This document shows, in pieces, positions 53,000 through 61,742 of a DNA stretch of 64,000 nucleotides. Every line of letters starts with the position of its first letter. The stretch's first letter is position 1. The stretch comes from Puniceicoccaceae bacterium K14 (GTDB lineage: Bacteria > Verrucomicrobiota > Verrucomicrobiia > Opitutales > Opitutaceae), in the NCBI GenBank assembly GCA_022538095.1, contig JAKYXN010000015.1, positions 28,108 through 92,107 on the forward strand, written 5' to 3'. The position numbers were made by a program, and so were the translations under genes. The notes beneath the pieces were generated by a model. That model had not been told where the DNA came from and did not search any database. It saw nothing but the letters and a program-made list of their open reading frames with translations.

Positions 53000-55570
53000 A
53001 TGAACTACGGCCCATTTTCTACGAACTGCACTTTATCTCCAATTCGACTGCTTCGGCTCGCATTTGCCTTTGTTGCCTTGATGCTTAGCAATGCCTTTGC
53101 TTTGCTTGATGATCGCTACGAATTCGCTTTGCCCAATCAAGCTTTGATTGACTCGTTCGATGCGTTTTCGAAGACGACTGGGATAAATGTCATCGTATCT
53201 TCTAAAATAGTGAAAGGCATTACGGGTCCTTCAGTTAACGAGGAACTCACTGGGCGCGATGCTTTAGACAGGCTTCTTGCCGGAACGGGACTTGTTTTTG
53301 AGCAAACTGGAAGCAATGCGGTAGCGGTTCGGAAGTCGGATCCACAAACTGGTGGTGGCATTATTCAATTACGGGAGGTTTCTATCACTGGGCAAAAGCT
53401 AGATCGCTCGCTGTTTGAAAGTCCGGAGAGTCTATCGATCATTGGGGCTGAAAAACTGGAAAACCAGACTTTTCAGGATCTCAATGGAGTTATTCGCGAG
53501 TTGCCGAATATTTCTAAATTGGCGGGAGGAGATAATTATTCTATCCGAGGAATTTCTGGAGAGGACGTGATCGCCTATGTGGTGGACGGTGTGCAAATCA
53601 CTGGTGATGGACAATTTGATTACCCTAAAAGTCTCTGGGATATTGAGCAAATCGAGGTCTTGCGCGGCCCTCAATCCTCCAGTATCGGACGAAATGCTTT
53701 AGGCGGCGCTGTTGTCGTTAAGACAGCCGATCCCAAGTTTTTCGATTCCTATGCCTTTCGGACTGAAATAGGATCCGAAAACTCAAGACAGGGATCTTTG
53801 ATGGTGAACAAGCCTTTAAACGACGCGCATGCAGTTCGCATCACTTTCGATTACGAAGAGGACGATGGATTTGTTACCGCACCCAATCGAGGTGGAGAGG
53901 ACTTTGATGCAACCTCAGAGTGGACTGGACGCGCAAAATGGCTCTTTGATGTGAATGAGAAGGTGGATACGCTACTGACCCTACAGTATGCTAAAAGTGA
54001 TCGCGGTAACAATTTGGTTTGGAATGATCCAGAAAACGGATTCTCTCCTTTTTCGCAAATCAATCGATCAAACCGACCTACTATTTCGGAAGCGGAGTTT
54101 CTCACGATCAATTTCGATATCAATTATCAATTGAATGACCAGTGGTCTTTTCTTTCTCGGTCTACCTTTTTCGATCGAGATGAGATGGGCTTGATTGACT
54201 CCGACAACCTGGCTCCTGAAGATGTAGATGGAGCGGACCCGGTTCTTGATCGGACCACGCTGCAGCATGATTTGAGTCAGGAGTTTCGGTTTAGCTTCAG
54301 TGACGACGTTAGTGAAACGCAGGCTATCTTTGGTGTTTACTTTAACGATGTTAGCCGCGATTTCATCCAAACTTCGACCATTGCTTTGGATACAACTCGT
54401 CTTGGGATACCAGAGGCTCTCGTGGCCGGCGGCGTGTATCCATCGGTTTCTATTTTGGATTCGAATGCTGAGCAGGCAACCTCAGCCGAAAATTTTTCTT
54501 TCTTCTTCGAGGGGGAGAGAAAACTGAGCGAGAAGTGGACCCTTTTTGGCGGTATTCGCTATGATCGGGAGTCAAATGATTGGAGGCTAGAAAATCGTAC
54601 GGAAGTAAATCCCGATACACCGGTTTTGTCCTTCGGTGCTCTGCCTGACGCTCCCTACCTTCCAGATCCTGCGGTGTACGGAGCCATTTTGGATAGTAAT
54701 CCTTCATTGCCGCCGGTTTCAGCGATAAATCCTTTATTTTCCAGCTACGTAGATGCATTGAATTTCATTAACGCACAATTCCTTTCTCTCGGTGCGCTTA
54801 GCGAGTTAAATGCCGATACTACGTTTGATGCGTGGCTTCCGCAGATTGGGCTTGGCTACCAATGGAACGAGAATCACCGGACTAATTTCATATTTAAACA
54901 GGGCTACCGTCCAGGTGGCGCTCAAATGACGACACTGAGAGGGTTGAACGAATGGGACGAAGAGGTGTTATCTAGCTTTGAATTTTCTCACCGCTCGTCT
55001 TTGCTTGAAGATTCACTTACACTTCAGACTAATGCCTTCTTTAATAGCTGGAAAGATCGGCAGGTGAATAGCATTGTGTCGGCAGTGGACCAGACTATCG
55101 AAAATGCCGCCAAAGCCGAAATGTACGGTATGGAGTTCGAACTCGAGCATGAGCTAAACGACAAGTGGCTTTACTATGTGAATGTTGGGTATCAGCAAAC
55201 TGAAAATGTCGAATTCTTTACCCCAGCCGCTGATGATATCAGTGGCACGGAGTTCACGAACGTTCCCGACTTCACGGTGGGAGTTGGGACGAGTCATAAT
55301 CTTACAAAGGCATGGTTGTTGCACGTCAACACGACTTATCAGAGCGAAACGTATAGCGACCTACAGAATACGACGACGAATGAATCCCAATTCTTGGTCA
55401 ATGCCCGGATATCGTATCAGAAAGAGAATTACAGTGTGAGCTTGATTAGTGAAAACCTCCTTGATGACGATTACATTACATCAGTTAGAGGTACATCGAC
55501 CACTGGGGATTTAGGGGCTCGAGTTGGCGATCCACGAACGTGGCGTTTGGCTTTTGCGGCAAAATTCTAG
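53000..55570 (+). CDS. FecA-type TonB-dependent transducer receptor
   Basis: 856 residues from the ATG at 53000; the longer frame from 52802 overlaps fecR and adds 66 unlikely residues. Signal peptide (to NAFA), then an N-terminal STN signalling domain (~40-110: YEFALPNQALIDSFDAFSKT, VNEELTGRDALDRLLAGTGL). The plug (~125-250) contains ESPESLSIIGAEKLENQTF and IEVLRGPQSSSIGRNALGG, and the barrel ends in PRTWRLAFAAKF. The STN domain talks to the FecR protein, so ligand binding outside the cell should switch on its own synthesis. The ligand is unknown. Confidence 0.92.
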   Translation: MNYGPFSTNCTLSPIRLLRLAFAFVALMLSNAFALLDDRYEFALPNQALIDSFDAFSKTTGINVIVSSKIVKGITGPSVNEELTGRDALDRLLAGTGLVFEQTGSNAVAVRKSDPQTGGGIIQLREVSITGQKLDRSLFESPESLSIIGAEKLENQTFQDLNGVIRELPNISKLAGGDNYSIRGISGEDVIAYVVDGVQITGDGQFDYPKSLWDIEQIEVLRGPQSSSIGRNALGGAVVVKTADPKFFDSYAFRTEIGSENSRQGSLMVNKPLNDAHAVRITFDYEEDDGFVTAPNRGGEDFDATSEWTGRAKWLFDVNEKVDTLLTLQYAKSDRGNNLVWNDPENGFSPFSQINRSNRPTISEAEFLTINFDINYQLNDQWSFLSRSTFFDRDEMGLIDSDNLAPEDVDGADPVLDRTTLQHDLSQEFRFSFSDDVSETQAIFGVYFNDVSRDFIQTSTIALDTTRLGIPEALVAGGVYPSVSILDSNAEQATSAENFSFFFEGERKLSEKWTLFGGIRYDRESNDWRLENRTEVNPDTPVLSFGALPDAPYLPDPAVYGAILDSNPSLPPVSAINPLFSSYVDALNFINAQFLSLGALSELNADTTFDAWLPQIGLGYQWNENHRTNFIFKQGYRPGGAQMTTLRGLNEWDEEVLSSFEFSHRSSLLEDSLTLQTNAFFNSWKDRQVNSIVSAVDQTIENAAKAEMYGMEFELEHELNDKWLYYVNVGYQQTENVEFFTPAADDISGTEFTNVPDFTVGVGTSHNLTKAWLLHVNTTYQSETYSDLQNTTTNESQFLVNARISYQKENYSVSLISENLLDDDYITSVRGTSTTGDLGARVGDPRTWRLAFAAKF

Positions 55571-55610
55571 GACCATCCAAAGGAGTACTTTGGACCTCGG
55601 AGCTTGTATG

Positions 55611-55704
55611 ATGCGGAAAAATGGAGCCAATAGCGGACTTTGAGTAGTCGGCCTGCGGCTACGGGTGCTGCTTGTGTTAAAAGCAAGGCTCCATTTTTTC
55701 GCAT
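55611..55704. repeat. Long imperfect inverted repeat with internal hairpins
   Basis: ATGCGGAAAAATGGAGCC (55611-55628) is complementary to 55687-55704 with one mismatch over 18 bp. The 58-nt interior contains GTAGTCG/CGGCTAC (loop GCCTG) and TGCTT/AAGCA, so the RNA could fold as a three-way junction. It lies 40 nt past the FecA-type stop. It may be that gene's terminator, a small RNA or a miniature element. The rest of the 55571-55970 gap holds promoter 9 only. Confidence 0.55.
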
Positions 55705-55893
55705 GAAGGGGAGGTCTCCGCTATCTTGGCCAGTGAATGGGCTAATAGGTTCCGATTGTCGGAGCCTTTTTACTGCAGAGGCTTTATCTTCATTCAGTCG
55801 AAGAATCTTAAATTGGCCTCAAGCTTAAGGTATTTACACTTTTTAGTTCGTAGGTCGCGTTGTTTTCGTTTTGTCAAACTCTTCGAAATATTT

Positions 55894-55957
55894 TTTTGCC
55901 TCAGGGGCGATTTAATCCGTCTCGGGGTGGATCTCTATTTGCGAAATACGCTACATT
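55894..55957 (+). promoter_or_regulatory. Tandem-box promoter 9 (TonB energy operon)
   Basis: The second copy is perfect (ATCCGTCTCGG, 55915-55925); the first is degraded (TTTTGCCTCAG, 55894-55904) but at the same 21-bp distance. GGTGGA follows, and TACATT (55952-55957) starts 26 nt after the second copy. The operon's first ATG is at 55971. Confidence 0.6.
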
Positions 55958-55970
55958 ATCGTTTTTTACG

Positions 55971-56729
55971 ATGAATCGTCTTTTTGCAGCATTACTACTT
56001 ATCGGGTCGCCCTTGTGCGCCTCCGAACAATTGGATTTGGCTAGGACCACCCTACAGGAATGGGTGGATGTGGAGAAGAGCATTTCGCAGGAGATGCAAT
56101 CCTGGAGAAATGAGGAGGCCACGACTCTGGATCTTATAGCCATCATGGAGAAAGAGAGCGAAGCGTTGCAGGCTCAGCTGGAAGAGTTGGAGATGAATGC
56201 GAGCCTTTCAGAGGATAGCAGATCGGAGTTGATCGAGGAAGAGAGCAAAGTGGATGAATTGCGGGATGTGGTCATCACTTTTTTACTTACTATGGAATCG
56301 AGCGTGAAGGAGCTAAAGACATGGTTGCCCAAGCCGTTGACGGACAAATTACAGCCATTCTACTCTCGCATCCCTAAAGACCCAAACACTACGTCGCTGG
56401 GAATTGCCGAAAGGATGCAAACGGTCATTGGGATTTTATCGAGCGTTCATGGCTTTGATGGAAAAATTTCACTTTCCCGTGAAATTCGTGAATTGTCTGA
56501 CGGAAATAAAGGAGAAATCCAAGCGCTCTATCTCGGTCTGGCAAGCGCCTACTACTTAGCGCCAAATGGCGCGGATGCGGGTTACGGAGTTCCGACTGCA
56601 GATGGCTGGAAATGGGAATCGGCACCCGAATTAGCAAACAAGTTGAAAGAAGCCATCGCAGTCTACGAAGGCGTGGAGCAGGAAGCCAGGTTCTTGGCCT
56701 TGCCAATCGCGATGGGAGGTGAGGGATGA
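55971..56729 (+). CDS. Periplasmic DUF3450 coiled-coil protein of a TonB system
   Basis: 252 residues from the ATG at 55971; the open frame from 55860 crosses the promoter. Signal peptide (MNRLFAALLLIGSPLCASEQ), coiled coil at ~25-110 (EKESEALQAQLEELEMNASL), then the DUF3450 C-terminal part (LGLASAYYLAPNGADAGYGV, WESAPELANKLKEAIAVYEG). Family members precede MotA/TolQ/ExbB genes in TonB energy operons and probably act as periplasmic scaffolds. Stop and next start overlap by 4 nt. Confidence 0.88.
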   Translation: MNRLFAALLLIGSPLCASEQLDLARTTLQEWVDVEKSISQEMQSWRNEEATTLDLIAIMEKESEALQAQLEELEMNASLSEDSRSELIEEESKVDELRDVVITFLLTMESSVKELKTWLPKPLTDKLQPFYSRIPKDPNTTSLGIAERMQTVIGILSSVHGFDGKISLSREIRELSDGNKGEIQALYLGLASAYYLAPNGADAGYGVPTADGWKWESAPELANKLKEAIAVYEGVEQEARFLALPIAMGGEG

Positions 56730-58129
56730 GAAAGTTAATTGGAATGATTGCTATCTTGGCTATTTGCGGGAGTGCGGCCAATGGACAAAATTTTGAACAG
56801 GCGGTAAGCGAGCATGAATCTCGTTTAGGCTTAGCTATCCAGCGGCTGAATACGCTGAGAGATGAAATAGCAGATAAGCAAATCCCGCTTGCCCAGCGTT
56901 TGAGTGAGACTCGAGAAGAGACTAAGAAATTACGTGGTGAATTTGAGAAGCAGCGTGCTGCCCAAGATAGTAAGCATCTACAATTAGGCGATTTGGAAAA
57001 ACGTCTCAATGCGAAGCGAAAGGAAGTTGATTATATTTCTCGTACGTTGATGGGAGAGTACTTTGCTAATTACGAAGCGGAGTTGAGTTCCGGCGAGCAA
57101 GTCATTTTTGGTGAAGCGGTTCGAGGGTTCAATTTGCTTCAAGAGGACGCGGATGTTTCTGAGTTGGAAACCGTAGAGAAAAGCTTGGCTATCGTTAGCG
57201 AGTCTTTAGATCGTATCAACACTGTCCTTGGCGGAAAAATGTATGACGGTGAGGCTCTGGATTCCAACGGTGTTCTTGTCTCTGGAAAATTTATACAAGC
57301 AGGACCTTTATTGTATTTCTCGGATCTCGCGAACCAAGATGCAGGGTTAGTGGATGAAGGTTTGAGTCTTCAACCTCGGTTGAAGCGTCTGGATAAAAAT
57401 AGCGAATCGTTGATCGCGGCATTTGCTAGAGGAGAATCAAATACGTTGCCTGTGGATCCGAGTTTGGAAAATGCGGTTCTTTTGCAGCAGACGAAAGAGG
57501 GCTTTTTCGAACATCTGAAGAAGGGCGGCGTTTGGGTCTACCCGATTATGTTCTTTGCTATTTTGTCTACGTTGGTGGCCGCTTATAAGTTTGTACAAAT
57601 TTTTGCAATACGCCAACCTGATCCACTAGTGGCCCATCAGCTTTCACGGCTATTGCGTGCGGCTGAGAAGGGCAAAGCGATGACCTTGGCGAATGAGCAA
57701 CCGCAGCCTGCAAAAGACATGCTCGTTAACGCAGTGGAGCATTCCGACGAACCAGTGGAATTGGTGGAGGAAGTGATGTACGAATCTATGCTGAGCGTGC
57801 AGCCGAAGTTGGAGCGTTTTCTTAATGTAATTGCGGTTACGGCTGCGACAGCTCCCTTGCTGGGGCTCTTGGGCACGGTAACGGGAATTATCAAGACTTT
57901 TAAATTGATGAATGTCTTTGGGGCAGGAGACCCGAAGCCTTTGATTTCGGGAATTTCCGAGGCGTTGATTACCACTGAACTCGGCTTGGTTCTAGCGATT
58001 CCAGCGCTAATTGTGCATGCATTATTATCGCGTAAGGTTGCCGGTGTCCTAGCTCGGATGGAAAAGCTTTCGGTGGCATTGACCAATAGCATGTCGCGAC
58101 GTACACCCGGAGGGAGTTCAGATGTCTGA
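56726..58129 (+). CDS. MotA/TolQ/ExbB proton-channel protein with periplasmic coiled-coil N-terminus
   Basis: 467 residues. Signal-like N-terminus, a coiled-coil region (~30-115) and a DUF3450-partner-like part to ~260. The membrane core follows: helix at ~272-290 (GGVWVYPIMFFAILSTLVAA), then two C-terminal helices around 370-395 (LNVIAVTAATAPLLGLLGTV) and 410-435 (ISEALITTELGLVLAIPALI). The TAPLLGLLGTVTGI and ISEALITTELGL segments are the ExbB/TolQ signature. It forms the proton channel that powers TonB. It overlaps the next gene by 8 nt. Confidence 0.9.
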   Translation: MRKLIGMIAILAICGSAANGQNFEQAVSEHESRLGLAIQRLNTLRDEIADKQIPLAQRLSETREETKKLRGEFEKQRAAQDSKHLQLGDLEKRLNAKRKEVDYISRTLMGEYFANYEAELSSGEQVIFGEAVRGFNLLQEDADVSELETVEKSLAIVSESLDRINTVLGGKMYDGEALDSNGVLVSGKFIQAGPLLYFSDLANQDAGLVDEGLSLQPRLKRLDKNSESLIAAFARGESNTLPVDPSLENAVLLQQTKEGFFEHLKKGGVWVYPIMFFAILSTLVAAYKFVQIFAIRQPDPLVAHQLSRLLRAAEKGKAMTLANEQPQPAKDMLVNAVEHSDEPVELVEEVMYESMLSVQPKLERFLNVIAVTAATAPLLGLLGTVTGIIKTFKLMNVFGAGDPKPLISGISEALITTELGLVLAIPALIVHALLSRKVAGVLARMEKLSVALTNSMSRRTPGGSSDV

Positions 58130-58787
58130 TTTCATACATGAATCCATGGATATTTGGGCGAAGGGCGGTTGGCTGATGCTTCCTCTCTTTGCTCTTACCG
58201 TTTTTATTTATTATGCAGTAATGGATTTGTTATTACGTCTAAGTAGACATTTTTTAATCCGTTCGAAGTACCACAAGCTATCCGATGTCGAGTTGTCTAC
58301 TGCGTTGCGTTCTGGAAATAGGGAACTTGCCCAAATCGTCGCTTTGGATGCTCGAAATGTAGCGGAAGCTCGTAGGCATTTTGAGGAGGTGCGCAATGAA
58401 TATTTACCCATCGTGAATCGTCGGATTCGTTTTTTGGCTGTATTGATAACGACTGGGCCTCTGGTTGGATTGTTAGGAACGGTGGCGGGAATGCTTACAA
58501 CTTTCAATGGGATGGCTTCAAGTGGGGAGTCTAAGTTCGCTAGCGTTGTATCTGGTGTGTCCGAGGCGTTGATTACAACTCAGGGTGGTTTGATTATTTC
58601 AATACCTGCTTTTGTAATGCTTTCGCTCATTGTGCAGAGACGCAACACGTTGGAGAGATGTATTTCTCGTTTGGAACAGTACAGCATTCGAATGGCTCTT
58701 CGGAAGGGAGTGAGGAATCAAGTTGATGATAGAATTTCTGGTAAGAGTTTTATCCCGCAGTTTACTCAAGTGCTCTCAGGCTCGTAG
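58122..58787 (+). CDS. exbB: ExbB-like biopolymer transport protein
   Basis: 221 residues, the compact ExbB form: first helix ~15-37 (GGWLMLPLFALTVFIYYAVM), cytoplasmic loop, then helices carrying LITTGPLVGLLGTVAGMLTT and VSEALITTQGGLIISIPAFV. A second channel subunit in addition to the larger upstream protein is usual in DUF3450-type TonB operons. It starts within the end of the upstream gene. Confidence 0.9.
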   Translation: MSDFIHESMDIWAKGGWLMLPLFALTVFIYYAVMDLLLRLSRHFLIRSKYHKLSDVELSTALRSGNRELAQIVALDARNVAEARRHFEEVRNEYLPIVNRRIRFLAVLITTGPLVGLLGTVAGMLTTFNGMASSGESKFASVVSGVSEALITTQGGLIISIPAFVMLSLIVQRRNTLERCISRLEQYSIRMALRKGVRNQVDDRISGKSFIPQFTQVLSGS

Positions 58788-58888
58788 TTTTGAAGGAATG
58801 GGTAAGGCAATGGTTTTGAGTAGTTGGCATTTTAAAGACATCTCTGTTCATCCGAGCAATCTGTGGGTGAATAATCGAATTTGAGCGT

Positions 58889-59305
58889 ATGGCTAAGCGT
58901 AGGTTACTTTTTTCGGAAAATGGTAAGCAGCAGGATGAAATCAATATTTCGCCTCTGATCGATATCGTATTTATATTACTGATCTTCTTTATCGTAACCA
59001 CGGTCTTTGTCGAAGAGACAGGGGTCGAGGTCAAACGACCGCAAGCAGCGTCCGCACTTGATTTGGAAAAGAATTCCATCCTCATCGCGATTACGAAAGA
59101 AGGAAGAGTCGTTTATGGTGGGGAGGAAATTGGTATTCGTGGAGTCCGTGGTGTGGTGCAACGATTGCTCAAGAAAGAAGACATGCCAGTGATTGTTCAG
59201 GCAGATGCTGCGGCCTCAGTTGAATTGTATACGAAAGTACATGACGAAGCAGCATTGGCTGGAGCTACTAGCATCAGCCTCGCAACTCGGGAAGTAAGTA
59301 AGTAA
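58889..59305 (+). CDS. exbD: ExbD-like biopolymer transport protein
   Basis: 138 residues. One N-terminal helix with the functional Asp in [20 protein letters not shown], then a periplasmic domain ([40 protein letters not shown]). It couples proton flow to TonB movement. It starts about 100 nt after exbB; the gap has no hairpin that I can see. Confidence 0.93.
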   Translation: MAKRRLLFSENGKQQDEINISPLIDIVFILLIFFIVTTVFVEETGVEVKRPQAASALDLEKNSILIAITKEGRVVYGGEEIGIRGVRGVVQRLLKKEDMPVIVQADAAASVELYTKVHDEAALAGATSISLATREVSK

Positions 59306-59308
59306 GCG

Positions 59309-60019
59309 GTGCTATTTGTGAACAAAGACAGTAAGCAGAACGCATGGCAGGATTTAAATGAACCTGCATTGCCACGGGCGAGCCCGAGTGGACTGGGGAT
59401 ATGGGCCTTTCTGGGAGCTTTGTTTTTAGCAGCTTTGTTATTCTTGTTGATTCCGGTTACCCAGATGCTGCAGATGGATGTAGATCGAGATCTTACGGTG
59501 CGTGAAATGGAAATCACAACGATTGCCCCACCTAAAGCTCCACCGCCTCAAGAAGAGGAGCAAGTGGATAAAGAGGTCGAACCTCCCGAATTAGAACAGA
59601 GCTTTCAGGAGTTAGATCTGCAACAACTCGAATTGTCATTGAATCCCGGAATTGGAGAGGCCCTTTCCATGGGAGCGGGTTCGATGAGTTTGACGGAAGA
59701 TGTCGATATAATGGAGCAGATTCAGCAGGTTTTTCAATTCAGCGATTTGGAAGCAGTGCCATCAATGATATCGACACCGCGATTCGATTATCCGCAATCG
59801 CTTAAGAGACGCGGAATTCGGAAGGGCGTGGTGGAGTTAGAAATACGAATTGATGAAACAGGGAACGCTACCGTGCTAGACGTAGTTTCCAGTCCGCACG
59901 ATGATTTAACACGAGTGGCTCGTCGTTTGGTTGAGCGAGCGCGATTTACCACCCCAAAAATTGACGGAGTCTCTGTTACCGTTGTGGGGAATCTTCCTCT
60001 GACCTTAGAAGCTCCGTAG
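59309..60019 (+). CDS. tonB: TonB energy transducer
   Basis: 236 residues; start GTG at 59309 or the GTG four codons later. One helix at ~30-52 (LGIWAFLGALFLAALLFLLI), then the Pro/Glu-rich spacer (IAPPKAPPPQEEEQVDKEVE). The C-terminal TonB domain runs ~155-236 (FDYPQSLKRRGIRKGVVELE, VSSPHDDLTRVARRLVERAR). It spans the periplasm and contacts the TonB boxes of receptors such as those encoded elsewhere in this window. Confidence 0.93.
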   Translation: MLFVNKDSKQNAWQDLNEPALPRASPSGLGIWAFLGALFLAALLFLLIPVTQMLQMDVDRDLTVREMEITTIAPPKAPPPQEEEQVDKEVEPPELEQSFQELDLQQLELSLNPGIGEALSMGAGSMSLTEDVDIMEQIQQVFQFSDLEAVPSMISTPRFDYPQSLKRRGIRKGVVELEIRIDETGNATVLDVVSSPHDDLTRVARRLVERARFTTPKIDGVSVTVVGNLPLTLEAP

Positions 60020-60054
60020 AAGAAGCGCGAATGAATTTAGTTATGTGTAATCGT

Positions 60055-61440
60055 ATGAAAAATACAAATTTTGGTTTTGGGTGGTTTGTGAGCTGTTTTT
60101 GGACGGTTTTCGCACTCGTAGGAATGGCTTCGGCTATGCCGTTTTCGCTTACAGATTCCGATCCGGCTTCGCCTGAATTTCGGAAGAATTATCTTGGTTC
60201 GTACGGGATCAACGCGGCGATTGAGCCCGCACTCGAACGAGAAGATCGCGGTGTTTACGAGGAGGTTTTGCCTTATTTGAGTGACAATCCAGCTGAGGCA
60301 ATTCGGATTTTAGAGAATGCGATTGAGCCTGATTGTAATGCTGCGTTTAATTTTCTCTTGGGTAGCCTCTATTACATGGAGGATAAGTTAGATGATTCGA
60401 AAAAACAGCTTGAGGTTGCCATTGTAAAGCATCCGACTTTTCGTAGAGCTCATCGCACGATTGCCCTTATCTATGCTCGAAATGAAGATGTGCCAAACGC
60501 AATTCAGCATCTACTTAAAGTTATAGAGTTGGGTGGGGGTGATGGCCAGTCGTATGGAATGCTAGGGTACGCTTATTTGAATGAGCAAAAATACCGTTCG
60601 GCTTTAGGAGCCTACCAAAATGCACGTGTGTTTGCTCCGGATTCTTACGACTATAAACGCGGCCAGGCTCAGTGTTTATTGAATACGAATCAATATGAAC
60701 AGGCGATTGCTCTCTACAATGAATTGATTGCGGATGACCCTAGCGAATCCGAGTTTTGGTTGTTGCAGGCGAACGCATTTCTTGCCTTGGATCGTCGAGA
60801 AGAAACGGCGGCAAACTTGGAGATGGCTCGTTCTTTAGGGAATGAAGACTTCAGTAACCTTTCACTTCTGGCTAATATCTACCTCCAGCAAGGGGCTATT
60901 GGTATTGGGGTTGATGTAGCGAGTCGCGCTTTGCAGTTTGCCGAACCAAAAAATGTGGACTATGCTTTGCGGCAGTTAGATTATCTTGTGAGCCGCGGGT
61001 TTGCGGCCGAGGCGGATAGAGTGATCGTTGCATTTGAGGAGTGGCTTGAGCCTAAGTTAGGAGAGCACGATACTCAGGCTTTTTCTGCGAGGAGAGCTTT
61101 AGTCGACTTTAGATTGGGGCGTGAGGCAATAGGTCTGGATCGACTAGAAAAGATTTTGGAAGTTGATCCGTTAAACGGCGAAGCATTGATAATGCTAGGC
61201 GAACGTTATCAGGAAAAAGATATGTATTCGGATGCAGAGTACTATTATGGACGTGCTTTGTCAGTGGAGAATAGCAAACGTAAGGCTTTATTGGCTTTGG
61301 GGAAGATGGAAGTTTCTCGAGGAAATTTCGGAGAAGCGCGCAAGCATTTGAGCAAGGCATTGGATCTTAAGTTTGAGTCGAATATCAAGAAATATTTGGA
61401 TCAAGTGGAAGAAGCGTGGCGAAACACTCGTCAGAGCTAA
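60055..61440 (+). CDS. TPR-repeat periplasmic protein of the TonB operon
   Basis: 461 residues from the ATG at 60055 (an earlier ATG at 60031 is possible). Signal peptide to ~residue 30 (GMASA), then about ten TPR-like helix pairs (AAFNFLLGSLYYMEDKLDDS, GQSYGMLGYAYLNEQKYRSA, GEALIMLGERYQEKDMYSDA). TPR proteins close DUF3450-ExbB-ExbD-TonB operons in many marine bacteria and probably organise the complex at the cell wall. Starts 35 nt after tonB. Confidence 0.88.
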   Translation: MKNTNFGFGWFVSCFWTVFALVGMASAMPFSLTDSDPASPEFRKNYLGSYGINAAIEPALEREDRGVYEEVLPYLSDNPAEAIRILENAIEPDCNAAFNFLLGSLYYMEDKLDDSKKQLEVAIVKHPTFRRAHRTIALIYARNEDVPNAIQHLLKVIELGGGDGQSYGMLGYAYLNEQKYRSALGAYQNARVFAPDSYDYKRGQAQCLLNTNQYEQAIALYNELIADDPSESEFWLLQANAFLALDRREETAANLEMARSLGNEDFSNLSLLANIYLQQGAIGIGVDVASRALQFAEPKNVDYALRQLDYLVSRGFAAEADRVIVAFEEWLEPKLGEHDTQAFSARRALVDFRLGREAIGLDRLEKILEVDPLNGEALIMLGERYQEKDMYSDAEYYYGRALSVENSKRKALLALGKMEVSRGNFGEARKHLSKALDLKFESNIKKYLDQVEEAWRNTRQS

Positions 61441-61463
61441 GATGTACGCGAGCGAGGCTGCTA

Positions 61464-61742
61464 ATGACATCCGGAATATCCATAGTTTCTCGATCGCTGT
61501 GTGCCTTGCTTGGTGGATATGTTTTTTCCAATGCGGTGGCACTTGTAATTGTTTTCGCACTTAACGGTAATCGTGCTCTCAATACTTCTGCCGGTTTGAT
61601 GTTTGTGTATGCGTTCTACGCGGTTGCGGTTATTTTTTCATTCGCTACACATTCCGCATGGCGTGCATGGGCGTGGGTAGCTGGCAGTAGCGCCTTGTTT
61701 TTCGGAATAGCCTACTTTCTTAGTAAGTGGGGGGGAGCTTAA
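61464..61742 (+). CDS. Small membrane protein, DUF3649-like
   Basis: 92 residues from the ATG at 61464; an ATG at 61416 lies inside the TPR gene and adds 16 polar residues. Three helices are likely: ~6-28 (SRSLCALLGGYVFSNAVALV), ~38-58 and ~65-87 (WVAGSSALFFGIAYFLSKWG). Size and hydropathy fit DUF3649 iron-uptake-associated proteins, usually encoded with a PepSY protein and DUF3325, as here. It ends immediately before the next start. Confidence 0.72.
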   Translation: MTSGISIVSRSLCALLGGYVFSNAVALVIVFALNGNRALNTSAGLMFVYAFYAVAVIFSFATHSAWRAWAWVAGSSALFFGIAYFLSKWGGA

